Positions 17,649 to 26,541 of a stretch of DNA of 43,783 bases are shown one piece after another. The position numbers and the translations under genes are program-made. The first letter of the stretch is position 1; each line of letters starts with the position of its first letter. The DNA is taken from contig CALUXF010000013.1 in NCBI GenBank assembly GCA_944324655.1, forward strand, positions 1 to 43,783, read 5' to 3'. The notes under the pieces are model-generated. The model was not told where the DNA came from, made no database searches, and worked only from the letters and a program-made list of their open reading frames with translations. Source of the DNA: Candidatus Avelusimicrobium aviculae (GTDB lineage: Bacteria > Elusimicrobiota > Elusimicrobia > Elusimicrobiales > Elusimicrobiaceae).

Positions 17649-18676
17649 TATTTTCTCCCTATGTGAAGCAAAAATAAGGTGGCGGACAGAAAGTAAATGA
17701 CGCTAAATATCACCACCGCGGCCGCCGCTTTGGCGTGGCTGTGGGTAAGGGCAAAGGCCAGCAGATTATTAAATACGGCCAGCACCATGTAAACCGTTAA
17801 AATATTGCGCTGAGACATTTTTAACCCGCGTTTTAAACGCAGAACGATATGGTCATCGCTTCCCTTTAAGGGGTTTTTCCCTTGCAGTACGCGGGCAAAC
17901 ATAACAAAAAGCGTATCAAACAGCGGTATGGCTAAAATAAAAAAAGGAGCCAAAAAACCGGCGTTGGTGCGCTGGGTGTATTGGGTGCCCATACACAGGG
18001 CGGCCAGCATAAAACCCAGCAGCATGCTGCCGCTGTCTCCCAGAAATGTTTTGCGTTTACGGGAAAAATTGTACGGCCAAAACCCGGCGCACGCCCCTAG
18101 TAATGCCGCGGCGGCAAAGTTTACGTATATCCATTCCGAAGGCAAGGAAATCAGTGCCAACCCCGCCGCGCTTATGGCCGCTTGGCTTACGCAAAGCCCG
18201 TCTGAAATATCCAATAAATTAAACGCGTTGGTAATGCCTATTACCCAAAAGAAAGTAAGAATACAGTTTAGCCACGGGCAGTCAAATAAATAAATTTGCA
18301 CCCCGTAGCACATCAGCAGTATGGCGGCGGCTCCTTGGGCTAATAATTTTACCCAGGAGCGGATACCTTGGGGTTTGTTTAAATCGTCGGCCACACCGGC
18401 TAGAAATACCAGCCCCGCCCCAAGCAGTACCCCGCGCAGGGCGTGTAACGTACCGCTGGGGAAAGAGGTGTTTAACCGTATAAATACTAAACTGGCCGAC
18501 AGCCCCAGCATAACGGCAATGCCACCCAACACGGGTACGGGCGTGGCGTGTTTTTTAAGTCCGCCGGGCGCGTCCATAAAATACGAGGACAGCCAGCGGT
18601 GAAGCAAGGGCAAGCTGGCCGATGTCACCGCCAGAGAAATACAAGCGCACAAGGTGTATAGGACAAAAGAATTCAT
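17648..18676 (-). CDS. Undecaprenyl-phosphate sugar-1-phosphate transferase, WecA/TagO/MraY family
   Basis: A 342-residue integral membrane enzyme with about ten hydrophobic segments. It should transfer GlcNAc-1-phosphate or a similar sugar phosphate from a UDP-sugar to undecaprenyl phosphate, the first step of many surface glycans. Visible motifs: PVLGGIAV (48-55), the Asp pair GVADDL (94-99), TNAFNLLDISDGL (149-161, family form NAxNLxDGxDGL) with Asp156 and Asp159, KTFLGDSGSMLLGF, and a shortened cytoplasmic His/Arg motif DDHIVLRLKRG. Absence of the MraY-type loops favours WecA/TagO over MraY. It begins the operon that runs to argS; the divergent lipoprotein gene starts 35 bases away. Confidence 0.88.
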   Translation of the reverse strand: MNSFVLYTLCACISLAVTSASLPLLHRWLSSYFMDAPGGLKKHATPVPVLGGIAVMLGLSASLVFIRLNTSFPSGTLHALRGVLLGAGLVFLAGVADDLNKPQGIRSWVKLLAQGAAAILLMCYGVQIYLFDCPWLNCILTFFWVIGITNAFNLLDISDGLCVSQAAISAAGLALISLPSEWIYVNFAAAALLGACAGFWPYNFSRKRKTFLGDSGSMLLGFMLAALCMGTQYTQRTNAGFLAPFFILAIPLFDTLFVMFARVLQGKNPLKGSDDHIVLRLKRGLKMSQRNILTVYMVLAVFNNLLAFALTHSHAKAAAAVVIFSVIYFLSATLFLLHIGRK

Positions 18677-18711
18677 AATATTTATAATATCATTATAGGG
18701 GGACCTTGTGT

Positions 18712-19341
18712 ATGAGAGAACAAATCATTTTATTGTTGTCTTTAGGCTTGTTGGGGGCGTGCGCTTCAGTTGGTGTGAAGCAAATCCCGGCCGCTGCCCG
18801 CGGGCATAAGCGGGTGGATTATTTTTCCGCCGGACAGGAACGGGTGGCTTTTAAAGTGGTTGCCCAGCTGGAAGACGGTTATTTAAGCGGCGTCTTGCGT
18901 ATTAAAAAGATAGGAGCGCAGGATTATGACGTGCTGTTAATGGGGGACGGCGCTTACAAATATTTGGAAGCGGTGGTTTCCCCGTCCGGCGTGGCCTATA
19001 AATACATTTTTAAAGACGCGGATACTTCTCTGGCGCGCGGGCGCGTAAACCAGTTTTTGCGTTTGCTGCTGGCGGACCCGGGTTCTTTTGTGTCTTACCG
19101 CGTAAAAGACGGTATGGAAGAAATTACCTATAAAAACCAGGACGCAAAAACCCGCCTTGTTTACCCGCAGGGGGCCAGTTTCCCTTCCCAGGCGGTTTCT
19201 TCCGCCCTGCTTAACAGCGCGGAAATAAACTATGAACAGTACACCCCGTACGGGACGGAAGGGAACTTGGAAATTCCGCATTTACTGATTTATAGAGATG
19301 GGAATATTACGCTGGATTTGGAATTAATCAGCATGAAATAA
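18712..19341 (+). CDS. Putative lipoprotein of unknown function, LolB/DUF3261-like in appearance
   Basis: A 209-residue product with a lipoprotein signal: hydrophobic stretch LLLSLGLLGAC with the lipidated Cys at residue 17. The body is rich in short beta strands (for example GYLSGVLRIKK and DYDVLLMGDGAYKYLEAVV), recalling the LolB/DUF3261 outer-membrane lipoprotein fold, but I see no decisive motif. The ATG at 18712 is chosen for the GGGGG ribosome site upstream; a TTG two codons earlier is less likely. TATAAT at 18683-18688 may be its -10 box and lies close to the divergent wecA-like start. It is the only plus-strand gene in the first 32 kb and ends in a shared terminator. Confidence 0.7.
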   Translation: MREQIILLLSLGLLGACASVGVKQIPAAARGHKRVDYFSAGQERVAFKVVAQLEDGYLSGVLRIKKIGAQDYDVLLMGDGAYKYLEAVVSPSGVAYKYIFKDADTSLARGRVNQFLRLLLADPGSFVSYRVKDGMEEITYKNQDAKTRLVYPQGASFPSQAVSSALLNSAEINYEQYTPYGTEGNLEIPHLLIYRDGNITLDLELISMK

Positions 19342-19356
19342 CCTTCTGTTTACCAT

Positions 19357-19394
19357 AAAAACCGCGCCGCCCTGTGAAAGGCGGCGCGGTTTTT
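19357..19394. terminator. Bidirectional terminator between convergent genes
   Basis: A perfect 15-bp stem (5' arm 19357-19371, 3' arm 19380-19394) with core ACCGCGCCGCC, A runs on the left and T runs on the right. It lies between the lipoprotein gene and the convergent flippase gene and can end both. Confidence 0.9.
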
Positions 19395-19407
19395 GTTTGG
19401 GAAAATG

Positions 19408-20832
19408 TTACTTTACAATCAGCCACATCAGCCCGGGGTACACGGTTAGCAAAACGATTTTAAGGCCCAGTATCTGCCCGTAAGGCATACGCCCTTGCGC
19501 GCAATATACGCAGCATGCCACGGCGGCGCAGCAAAGGGCAATTCCCGCCAATTTTTTATATTCGTAGCGTACGGGGTATACTTTTTGGGTAAAAGCGAAC
19601 AAAGCGCCCGCCATAGCCGCGTAACTTAAGGCCACCGCCCAACCGGCCCCCATAATGCCTATGTGCGGCACCAAGGTTAAATTGGTGGTAATGCTTACGG
19701 CGGCACCTAAAAGGGTAATCCACATCAGTACGCGTGTTTTTTTGGTAATAACCGGCCCCACCATAAAGTTAATGTATACGCCGTAGAAAAAATAGCCCGT
19801 CAGTACCAAGGGGATAACGCTTAGCCCCTCCCAATACGCCGGGCTGATTAAGTGGAAAGAGCCAAACAGATTGCTTTGTATAATGTCCGGCATCAGTAAA
19901 GAAAGCCCCAGCAAAAACCAGGTTCCCAGCGCGCAAAAATAGCTAAGTACGCGGGAAAAGGTGTCTTTGGCGTCGTCATCCTTGGCGTGCGCTAGGAAAA
20001 AGGGCCTCCAGGCTTGGTCAAACATAGACACCAAAAGCATCATAAATACGCCAATTTTAAAATTGGCCTGGTAAATACCCACCTGCTGAGTGCCCGCCAA
20101 ATGGATTAAAATAGGCTTGTCTATCACGCTGACCAACATGCTGGCCAGCCCGGCGGGCACGAACGGCCAGGCAAAGCGGATTAATTGGGAGCGGAGGGTT
20201 TTGTCCACCGTTAAAAAAGGGCCTTGTTTGAGTTCGCTGTATACTACCGGGGAGAGGAGCAGCAAAGAGGCCAAAGAACCAAAAATATTCGCCCATAAAA
20301 TAGAGGCTATCCCTTTTTGCAACACGGCTATAAACACAATGTTTCCCAATACGTTTACGATAATGGAGGCCGTCCTTACCCCGGCAAAATACCAGGCCCG
20401 GCGTTCCAGGCGCAGTTTGGTAAAGGGAATCATGTTTAAAACGTCTAAATACAACACCCAAACGGACAGGCGCACAATGTAGGCGTACTCTTGCCCAATG
20501 CCTATCAGCCGGGCCAGCGGCGCGGCAAACAGCCACATCAGCGCGGCCAAGAAGAATCCGTTTACCGCTACGCCGTAAAAACAATGCAGAAATACTTTGT
20601 GTTTGTCTTTTTGTTCGCTGGCAAAACGCAGGTAGCTTTGGTCCAACCCAAATAGGAAGATGATGTTTAACAGGGCGATGACGGCAAACATCGTGGCGAT
20701 AATGCCGTACTGCCCCGGTACCAAATAATACGTGTAAAACGGGACCAAACAAAAATTCAGCAGTCTGGCCAGCACAGTGGAAGTGCCGTATACCAGGGTT
20801 TCTTTGCCTAAACGTTTAATGTCTTTAGCCAT
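19408..20832 (-). CDS. Lipid-linked oligosaccharide flippase, Wzx/MOP family
   Basis: A 474-residue polytopic inner-membrane protein with about 12-14 hydrophobic segments and the typical N-terminal pattern of polysaccharide flippases (GTSTVLARLLNFCLVPFYT, then VPGQYGIIAT and LDQSYLRFASE). It should move undecaprenyl-linked glycan units across the membrane, matching the WecA/TagO-like gene nearby. I prefer the ATG at 20832; a GTG at 20853 would lie inside the terminator hairpin of the preceding gene. No ribosome site is visible before either start, since the T tract of that terminator ends only 4 bases before the ATG. It is not in the wecA-like operon, and its Wzy and ligase partners are not in the window. 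Confidence 0.85.
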   Translation of the reverse strand: MAKDIKRLGKETLVYGTSTVLARLLNFCLVPFYTYYLVPGQYGIIATMFAVIALLNIIFLFGLDQSYLRFASEQKDKHKVFLHCFYGVAVNGFFLAALMWLFAAPLARLIGIGQEYAYIVRLSVWVLYLDVLNMIPFTKLRLERRAWYFAGVRTASIIVNVLGNIVFIAVLQKGIASILWANIFGSLASLLLLSPVVYSELKQGPFLTVDKTLRSQLIRFAWPFVPAGLASMLVSVIDKPILIHLAGTQQVGIYQANFKIGVFMMLLVSMFDQAWRPFFLAHAKDDDAKDTFSRVLSYFCALGTWFLLGLSLLMPDIIQSNLFGSFHLISPAYWEGLSVIPLVLTGYFFYGVYINFMVGPVITKKTRVLMWITLLGAAVSITTNLTLVPHIGIMGAGWAVALSYAAMAGALFAFTQKVYPVRYEYKKLAGIALCCAAVACCVYCAQGRMPYGQILGLKIVLLTVYPGLMWLIVK

Positions 20833-20840
20833 ACGCAAAA

Positions 20841-20870
20841 AAGCCCGCGCCACGCAGAGGGCGCGGGCTT
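20841..20870 (-). terminator. Terminator/attenuator between purine nucleoside phosphorylase and flippase genes
   Basis: A perfect 11-bp stem (AAGCCCGCGCC / GGCGCGGGCTT) with an 8-base loop. Its minus-strand 3' arm runs into TTTTTT. The stem ends 8 bases before the flippase ATG, so read-through would be needed to express the flippase from upstream promoters. Confidence 0.85.
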
Positions 20871-20878
20871 GGAAAGTA

Positions 20879-21700
20879 CTATATTTTTGCCAGTAAAATT
20901 TCCAGCAGTTTTTTGAATTTGCCCTCTATCTTTTTGGTTTCGGTAAGGGTTTCCTCGTGGGAAAGCGGGTGCTTGGCGATTCCGCAGCCCATGTTGCTTA
21001 CCCAGGCCAGACCCAATACTTCAATGCCGCACTGGCGCGCGGTAAGCACTTCCGGCACGACGGACATGCCCACCACGTCCGCACCCAGCTTTTTAAACAT
21101 TTTTATTTCGGACGGGGTTTCAAAATTGGGCCCGGTAGCCGCCAGGTAAACGCCTTCCGCCGCGTTGATTTTTAATTTTTTGGCCGCCGCCAGGGCAATT
21201 TTGCGCAAGGGCTGGGCATAGGCGTAAGTTAAATCAAAAAACATGGGGCCGAAAGCCGGGTCATGATTGCCGATAAGCGGGTTATTGCACATAAAGTTGA
21301 TATGGTCTTTCAGCACGCATAAAGAACCGGGTTTTAATTTTAAATTTAAAGAACCCACCGCGGCCGATACCAGCAGTTTTTCCACACCCAGCATTTTCAT
21401 GGCGCGTACGGAAAGGGCAATGTCTTTCATCGGGTGTCCTTCATAGTAGTGAAAACGGCCCTGCATAATCATAATGTTGTTGCCTTTGTATACGCCAAAA
21501 ATCAGGTTGCCGCTGTGGCCGGGTACGGTGCTTTTTAAGAAGCCGGGGATATCGGAATATTTAATGGTGATGACTTTTTCCATCTGCGGAATGGAGCCCG
21601 CCAAGCCCGAACCGGTAATAAGGGCGATTTTGGGTTTAAAGTTTTTGGTCTTGCGGTTTACAAACGAAACAATTTTTTTAACCTGTTCCAATTGGGTCAT
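20879..21700 (-). CDS. punA: Purine nucleoside phosphorylase
   Basis: Splits purine ribonucleosides with phosphate into base and ribose-1-phosphate in the cytoplasm. The 273-residue protein has the trimeric PNP/MTAP-family pattern: TGSGLAG phosphate loop (29-35), QGRFHYYEGHPM, the AAVGSLN loop, TGPNFETPSEI, GMSVVPEV and VSNMGCG. The Asn in VSNMGCG matches the 6-oxopurine-binding Asn of PNP rather than the Asp of methylthioadenosine phosphorylase. It lies 12 bases after yraN and is the last gene before the strong terminator at 20841-20870. Confidence 0.93.
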   Translation of the reverse strand: MTQLEQVKKIVSFVNRKTKNFKPKIALITGSGLAGSIPQMEKVITIKYSDIPGFLKSTVPGHSGNLIFGVYKGNNIMIMQGRFHYYEGHPMKDIALSVRAMKMLGVEKLLVSAAVGSLNLKLKPGSLCVLKDHINFMCNNPLIGNHDPAFGPMFFDLTYAYAQPLRKIALAAAKKLKINAAEGVYLAATGPNFETPSEIKMFKKLGADVVGMSVVPEVLTARQCGIEVLGLAWVSNMGCGIAKHPLSHEETLTETKKIEGKFKKLLEILLAKI

Positions 21701-21712
21701 ACGGGCCTCCGT

Positions 21713-22066
21713 TTATATAGTCATGCGCGGGGGGAAGAACGCGTTTTCTATATGCGTTAGTTCCCCGCCTGTAATGCATATTACGTCAAATCTAATACTA
21801 TCAAATTTTAAGGATTTTTCCTTTATAAACTCAGCCGCCGTTAAGGAAATTTTATGTTGTTTTGCGCGCGTTACCGCCGCCAAGGGGCCGCCAAAAGCTT
21901 GGCCGGCGCGTTGTTTTACTTCCACAAACACCAGTGTGTCTTTGCGCCGGGCCACTAAGTCCAGCTCTCCGTTTTTGCAGGAAAAATTTTGGGCTAAAAT
22001 GCGGTAGCCTTGTTTTTGCAAGTATAAGCGGGCTTGTTCTTCCCCGTTTTTACCCAAGGTGTTCAT
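21713..22066 (-). CDS. yraN: YraN family (UPF0102) endonuclease-fold protein
   Basis: A 117-residue protein of the UPF0102 family. It shows the short restriction-endonuclease-like core: KNGEEQARLYL at the start, NGELDLVARR and VFVEVKQR, i.e. the E..D..ExK metal-site pattern. The cellular role is not settled; the gene is nearly always beside rnhB, as here. Its start overlaps the rnhB stop by 4 bases (ATGA), so translation is coupled. Length is normal. Confidence 0.9.
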   Translation of the reverse strand: MNTLGKNGEEQARLYLQKQGYRILAQNFSCKNGELDLVARRKDTLVFVEVKQRAGQAFGGPLAAVTRAKQHKISLTAAEFIKEKSLKFDSIRFDVICITGGELTHIENAFFPPRMTI

Positions 22067-22707
22067 GGTAAAAGCACCGGCTGGCAGAGTTTTTGCACCG
22101 GGCTGAAAGAACGGCGGTGCTGGGGGCAGGGGCCTTTTTGGCGCAAGGCGGCCAAATGCTGGGCGGTGCCGTACCCTTTATGTCCGCCAAAGCCGTAACC
22201 GGGGTAGAGTGTGTCCAATATAGACATGTAATTATCCCGCGTTTCTTTGGCGATAATGCTGGCGGCGGCGATACTGAGGGATTTGGCATCTCCGTCTACC
22301 ACCGGCATTTGTTTAATGGAAAGGCCTTTTGCCGGATAGGGACCGTCAATCAAAGCAAACGCGTTGGGAATAGACAAAAACTTGGCGCACGCGCGGCGCA
22401 TGGCCAAAAAAGTGGCTTGTAAAATGTTTAGGCGGTCAATTTCTTCGGCCGAGGCAAAACCAATGCCGTACAAAACGCCTAGGTGGTTAAAACGCTGCAA
22501 AATTTCTTGCCGTTTTTTTGCGGAGAGTTTTTTACTGTCGTTTACGTCGTCAAAGTAAGAAACGATGCCGGACGGAATCAAACAAGCGCACGCCACCACC
22601 GGGCCGGCCAAAGGGCCGCGGCCGGCTTCGTCCACCCCTATTAAGGCGTCCGTCCCTTTTTGGATAGAAATTTCCTGGTCAAAGGCTTGTAAATAGCTTT
22701 TTGTCAT
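22063..22707 (-). CDS. rnhB: Ribonuclease HII
   Basis: Removes RNA from RNA-DNA hybrids, including single ribonucleotides in DNA. The 214-residue protein has all RNase HII acidic residues: GVDEAGRGPLAG with Asp26 and Glu27, Asp121 in LIDGPYP and Asp158 in IIAKETRDNYM, plus the GYGFGGHKGYGT segment. It starts 5 bases after the last of three paralogous secreted-protein genes. In many bacteria rnhB directly follows rplS; here the three extra genes stand between them. Confidence 0.95.
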   Translation of the reverse strand: MTKSYLQAFDQEISIQKGTDALIGVDEAGRGPLAGPVVACACLIPSGIVSYFDDVNDSKKLSAKKRQEILQRFNHLGVLYGIGFASAEEIDRLNILQATFLAMRRACAKFLSIPNAFALIDGPYPAKGLSIKQMPVVDGDAKSLSIAAASIIAKETRDNYMSILDTLYPGYGFGGHKGYGTAQHLAALRQKGPCPQHRRSFSPVQKLCQPVLLP

Positions 22708-22712
22708 AGGCG

Positions 22713-23945
22713 TTAAAAAATATTTCCGTAAACAACATTTGTATTCTTTTCCCGTGTTAAAATATAAGCGGGGGCCAGTACCATTTTTTCGTATAAATCA
22801 TAATGTTTCCCTCCAAAATACGGCCGCGTAGCACCCGGCCATATGGGGATAGATACGTTAAAGAGCATACGGTCTTTAAAATGTTTTCCGTTTGGCATTT
22901 CCACATCTATGTGGCGGACCTCGTTTAAATGGATATGCAGCTTGTTTACAGAAGCATATTCATGCGGGGTAACGCGTATCCATACTTGTTTGTCTTTATT
23001 ATACAAAGCTATTTGGCGGCTGGTTTTGTCCAATATAACGGTAATATCATCGGCAGAGCCGTCTTTATTAAGCAGTTGTTTGTAAAGCTCCGTAATGTAA
23101 GAAATGTCATAGCTGTAAAAGGAAAGAGGAATTTTTTCCCTTCCTATGTAAATTTGCGTGTTTGCGGTAATGTGGCGTATGGCAAAATCCGGCGGCAGGG
23201 CGGATACTTTTTGTTCATAGGCAAAAATAAGGTCTTCCGGGTTAAAGTTTAAATCATTGGCGCGCGATACGTTTTTTAAATAACGCAGGCGCAAACGTTC
23301 CGCCTTAAGACGCAGGCCGGAATTTAACAAGCCTTGTTTTTGGGAGAATAACTCTTGCATGCGCAACATGACATCTTTTTCCAAGGATTTAAAACCTGTT
23401 TGGGCTACGCGGTCTATAAACTCGTACATATGCTGTGTAAGGGTTTTTAAATGTTGCTTATAGTATACAATGGCAAACAAGCGGAAATATTCCGGGTTGG
23501 CGTCTTCCCCGCGTTTTTGGCGCATTCTGCGCATGTCATATAAGGCGGCAACCACGTCATCCGGGTGGCGTTCTATAATATTTGTTAACGCGTCTTTTAA
23601 GTTAAAATTGGGATTGGCAAAGAGCGTTTTCTCTTGTTGTTTGCGGCGGAGTTCTTTCCTAAGCTGGCGGTTTTCTTTAGAATTCTTTTTTACAATGCGT
23701 TCCTTTACGCGCAGGCCAAATTGCTCGGAAAGTTGGTTCAGTTCCAAGGCTTCTTGTCTTTTGCGCAAGCTTTCGGCGCGTTTTTGTTGCAATGTGATTT
23801 TTTCTTTGGCGGCGCGCGCGATGGCCCGTTCAGAGAGAGTATTCCCTTTCATGCGCTGCATCAGCCGTTGGGCTTTGGGCTGGGCTAAAAGCGGGCACGG
23901 GTTTAAAATAAACAAACAAGCAAGAAGCGTGATTAATATTCTCAT
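22713..23945 (-). CDS. Secreted protein of unknown function, tandem paralogue 3
   Basis: A 410-residue protein with a signal peptide (MRILITLLACLFILNP..., cleavage likely after LLA before QPKAQ) and no lipobox. After it comes a long, highly charged Lys/Arg/Gln helix (about 30-110), probably coiled coil, which the other two copies lack in this length. The rest aligns with the two genes upstream: a helical middle, a strand with LIFAYEQ, then YITELYKQLLN, VILDKTSRQIALYN, WIRVTPHEY and LHIHLNEV, ending NVVYGNIF. I do not recognise a catalytic motif. The ATG at 23945 is favoured over one two codons earlier because it is better spaced from AGGAT. Confidence 0.75.
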   Translation of the reverse strand: MRILITLLACLFILNPCPLLAQPKAQRLMQRMKGNTLSERAIARAAKEKITLQQKRAESLRKRQEALELNQLSEQFGLRVKERIVKKNSKENRQLRKELRRKQQEKTLFANPNFNLKDALTNIIERHPDDVVAALYDMRRMRQKRGEDANPEYFRLFAIVYYKQHLKTLTQHMYEFIDRVAQTGFKSLEKDVMLRMQELFSQKQGLLNSGLRLKAERLRLRYLKNVSRANDLNFNPEDLIFAYEQKVSALPPDFAIRHITANTQIYIGREKIPLSFYSYDISYITELYKQLLNKDGSADDITVILDKTSRQIALYNKDKQVWIRVTPHEYASVNKLHIHLNEVRHIDVEMPNGKHFKDRMLFNVSIPIWPGATRPYFGGKHYDLYEKMVLAPAYILTREKNTNVVYGNIF

Positions 23946-24040
23946 AGCCATATCCTATTGTATTTTATTTGTTGGCGCCAGGGCCAAAGGGCCTATAAAA
24001 AATCTATGTATTATATTATGCTACTTCTATTTAAAATGAA

Positions 24041-25108
24041 TTAGAAAATTTTTCCGTAAATTACATTAGCGTTTGGGTCATTTAGAAATTTTTGTGCCGG
24101 ACGTGTAACAAACCAATCTTTTAGCGCAACCCGCGGGTTGTTGCTTATGTTTTCTATGGGGAAAGCAATATTTAATAATATGTTTTCCAGCACGGTTTTC
24201 CCATCAATATTTATAAAAGAAACGGGCTCCCAATACTGCATATGCAGGTGCAGGCGGTGTGGAATATGGTATTCATGCCGGGAGACCCGCAGCTGACGGG
24301 TATTATCCAGAGAAGATAACAGTAAGGATTGGGAAGATTTTTCCCAAATAACCTGAAACGGCTCAGCGTAGTTTCCGTTTGTGATTAAAAAGCGGTAAAG
24401 ATCGGGCAAATATTCCAACCCGGCGCTAAAACCGGCTATATGCCAGGGAGTTCCTTCCAATATAAAAATAGAAATTTCATTTCTTGCCTCTAATGGAAGA
24501 AATCCCCCGGGTTCCACATTTATTTCACAGCTGTATATCAAATCTTGCGGGCGGAAGGACGCTGCGGAAAAACGGGCCAGTTCCGGCAAATAGATTACCC
24601 GTACAAACGGGGGTTGTTCTTGTTGCCATATTTGAGAAAGAAAAGCCGCTTTGTTGCGGGCAAGTTCTTCAAGCCGCAAAGCAACCGCTTGTTGTAAGGC
24701 GGGGTTTTTCAGTGCGTTTATTCGCGCAAAAAAGGCGGACATGGCGGGAGTAATTCTCCCAAAATGGCGTTCATAATAAAGCGTGATAAAGCGTTCAAAA
24801 AAATCCCCGTAACCATATTTGTTTTGGTAGGATTGCAGCTTTAACAAAGTTTTCTGCATGTTGGGGGCATTTAGTTTTAATAAATCGGCCGCCAATTTTT
24901 GCCTTTTATCAGGGGAAAGGTGAAGGGCGGCGTTTGTGTAAAGCGGGTTTTTCGCCCGCGTTAACGCGGTTTGTATGGAGGAGGCAACTTGCTTTTGTTT
25001 TTTCAGGGTGCAAGAAAAGGCTTTTGCCGCGCGTTTAGGCTGCGCGTGCAGCAAGGGGCCGGAGGCTGCGGCAACAAACAGAAAACTAAATATCAGCGCA
25101 CACTTCAT
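24041..25108 (-). CDS. Secreted protein of unknown function, tandem paralogue 2
   Basis: A 355-residue protein with a signal peptide (MKCALIFSFLFVAAASG..., cleavage likely after LHA before QPKRA). It shares with its two neighbours the helical middle (YGYGDFFERFITLYYERHFG), the strand LIYSCEI, the segment LPDLYRFLIT, then LRVSRHEYH and LHLHMQY, and a C-terminus NVIYGKIF. A GGAGG lies too far (about 22 bases) before the chosen ATG at 25108, so the true start is not fully certain. No enzyme motif is recognised. Gaps to its neighbours are 45 and 95 bases. Confidence 0.72.
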   Translation of the reverse strand: MKCALIFSFLFVAAASGPLLHAQPKRAAKAFSCTLKKQKQVASSIQTALTRAKNPLYTNAALHLSPDKRQKLAADLLKLNAPNMQKTLLKLQSYQNKYGYGDFFERFITLYYERHFGRITPAMSAFFARINALKNPALQQAVALRLEELARNKAAFLSQIWQQEQPPFVRVIYLPELARFSAASFRPQDLIYSCEINVEPGGFLPLEARNEISIFILEGTPWHIAGFSAGLEYLPDLYRFLITNGNYAEPFQVIWEKSSQSLLLSSLDNTRQLRVSRHEYHIPHRLHLHMQYWEPVSFINIDGKTVLENILLNIAFPIENISNNPRVALKDWFVTRPAQKFLNDPNANVIYGKIF

Positions 25109-25153
25109 AAATATATAACGCGGGATGCGTCCTCCGTTTACCAGCAAACAGTA

Positions 25154-26344
25154 TTAATATACAGACTGGTACGCAATATATACATTGGGCATTTTAGCCA
25201 ATGTTTTTAAAGTTTGGTTAAAAAAAATATCTTCTAATTCCTCTGGAGTCAAATCTTCCCTTGATTTCAGCGGCAAGGTAACATTTATAATCATATGGTC
25301 AATATGCATTTGGTCTTTTGCCGTTTTAAAATGTATTTGTTTTAACCGGTTAATATGCAAATGCAAATTTTTAGGGTTAGCAAATTCATGTTGGGAAATG
25401 CGAATCCATTTTGTTTTGTGTTCGTTAAAAACAAACATGACTCTGTTTATCTTATCCACGGCAACAAATAAAGGTTGCCCCGTGTATTTTTTATATAACA
25501 AAATTTTATACAGCTGGGGGAGATAGCTTAAATCTTCCTGAAAATATAATATGCGTGTGTTTGTGCCGTTAATGCGCGCGTAAGAAGAGGGGGAAATGTG
25601 GTCCATGGTTACGTCTGACCGGCTGGGCTGCATGGTGCGTTCATAAGACAGGACAATTCGCTTCGGATTAAATTGTTTGGGGTTTGCTATGTTTAATATC
25701 GGCAGCCATTGAAGTCTCCAATTGCCTTTGGTCCCGTCGGGCTGTTCTTCTACAATGGACATGAACCGGTTTTTATGGCTAAATAAAAATTGCATACGCG
25801 CCGTGGCAAGGGTTTGTATGTGTTTATCCCCCCGGAGAGAAATGTTTCTTAAGGCATCGTAGAAAGAGGGTGCCAGCGGCCCAAAAACTTTCCGGTAATA
25901 CGCGGCGGAAAACAGATGAAAAAAATCCTGCGCGCCGTATTTCGTTTCCAAACGGAACAAGTCTATCAGGGCGCTGTTCATATTGTGGTGGCGTTGAACA
26001 ATTTTATCTATTAGCCTGCTTTTGTTGATGTCTCTACTGGAAGGCGTACTGCCGGCCAGATGTTTGGGTTTTAATTTAACCCATAAATCTAACTCATCAC
26101 CGTCTGGGCGGAATTTAGGGAGGGGCGGTTTAACCTGTATGCGGTTTACATGGCGGGTGACGGACGGGACAAACTCTTCCTCTTCGGCAGTAATGGCGCG
26201 TGCCGCGCTACGGGCTGCGCTTGAGGCGCTGGCGGCTTCCTTTTCCGCCGCGCGCAAAGTGGACTGGAGCCATTTTCCGTTTTGGGCCCAAGCCATATTG
26301 GCTGCAAGCATGAAACACGCAAGTAAGCAGGTTATTTTTCTCAT
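25154..26344 (-). CDS. Secreted protein of unknown function, tandem paralogue 1
   Basis: A 396-residue protein with a signal peptide (MRKITCLLACFMLAAN..., cleavage likely after AWA before QNGK). A charged Ala/Ser/Glu-rich part follows, then the shared family core: YGAQDFFHLFSAAYYRKVFG, IVLSYERT, YLPQLYKILL, FVAVDKINRVMFVFN, WIRISQHEFA and LHLHINRL, ending NVYIAYQSVY. It is the first gene of the three-gene set, with a possible promoter at 26424-26452. The upstream in-frame extension to 26395 has no signal-peptide sense and is rejected. Function unknown; location periplasmic or extracellular. Confidence 0.75.
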   Translation of the reverse strand: MRKITCLLACFMLAANMAWAQNGKWLQSTLRAAEKEAASASSAARSAARAITAEEEEFVPSVTRHVNRIQVKPPLPKFRPDGDELDLWVKLKPKHLAGSTPSSRDINKSRLIDKIVQRHHNMNSALIDLFRLETKYGAQDFFHLFSAAYYRKVFGPLAPSFYDALRNISLRGDKHIQTLATARMQFLFSHKNRFMSIVEEQPDGTKGNWRLQWLPILNIANPKQFNPKRIVLSYERTMQPSRSDVTMDHISPSSYARINGTNTRILYFQEDLSYLPQLYKILLYKKYTGQPLFVAVDKINRVMFVFNEHKTKWIRISQHEFANPKNLHLHINRLKQIHFKTAKDQMHIDHMIINVTLPLKSREDLTPEELEDIFFNQTLKTLAKMPNVYIAYQSVY

Positions 26345-26423
26345 ACTTACAGCATAGCGCTCTGGGAGAGAAGAAGAAAGGGCCCTTAGGCCCACAAGGA
26401 ACTAGGTCTTTTTACCTATTATT

Positions 26424-26452
26424 TATTTAAGCGCGTAAGCCCTCTCTGGCAA
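26424..26452 (-). promoter_or_regulatory. Possible promoter of the secreted-paralogue operon
   Basis: TTGCCA (26452-26447) and TAAATA (26429-26424) on the minus strand are 17 bases apart, downstream of the rplS terminator and about 80 bases before the first paralogue. The match to consensus is moderate, but the position is right. Confidence 0.4.
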
Positions 26453-26472
26453 AAACGGGGATAAATATAATA

Positions 26473-26511
26473 AAAACCCCCGGCGTTTTACTAGTATTCG
26501 CCGGGGGTTTT
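26473..26511 (-). terminator. Terminator of the rpsP-khpA-trmD-rplS operon
   Basis: A perfect 13-bp stem (AAAACCCCCGGCG / CGCCGGGGGTTTT) with a 13-base loop. The minus-strand 3' arm continues TTTTTATTATA. It lies 31 bases after the rplS stop. The loop shares TTTACTAG with the terminator at 47-78. Confidence 0.9.
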
Positions 26512-26541
26512 GAATCGGAGTAGGTCAAACCTGTTGGTTGC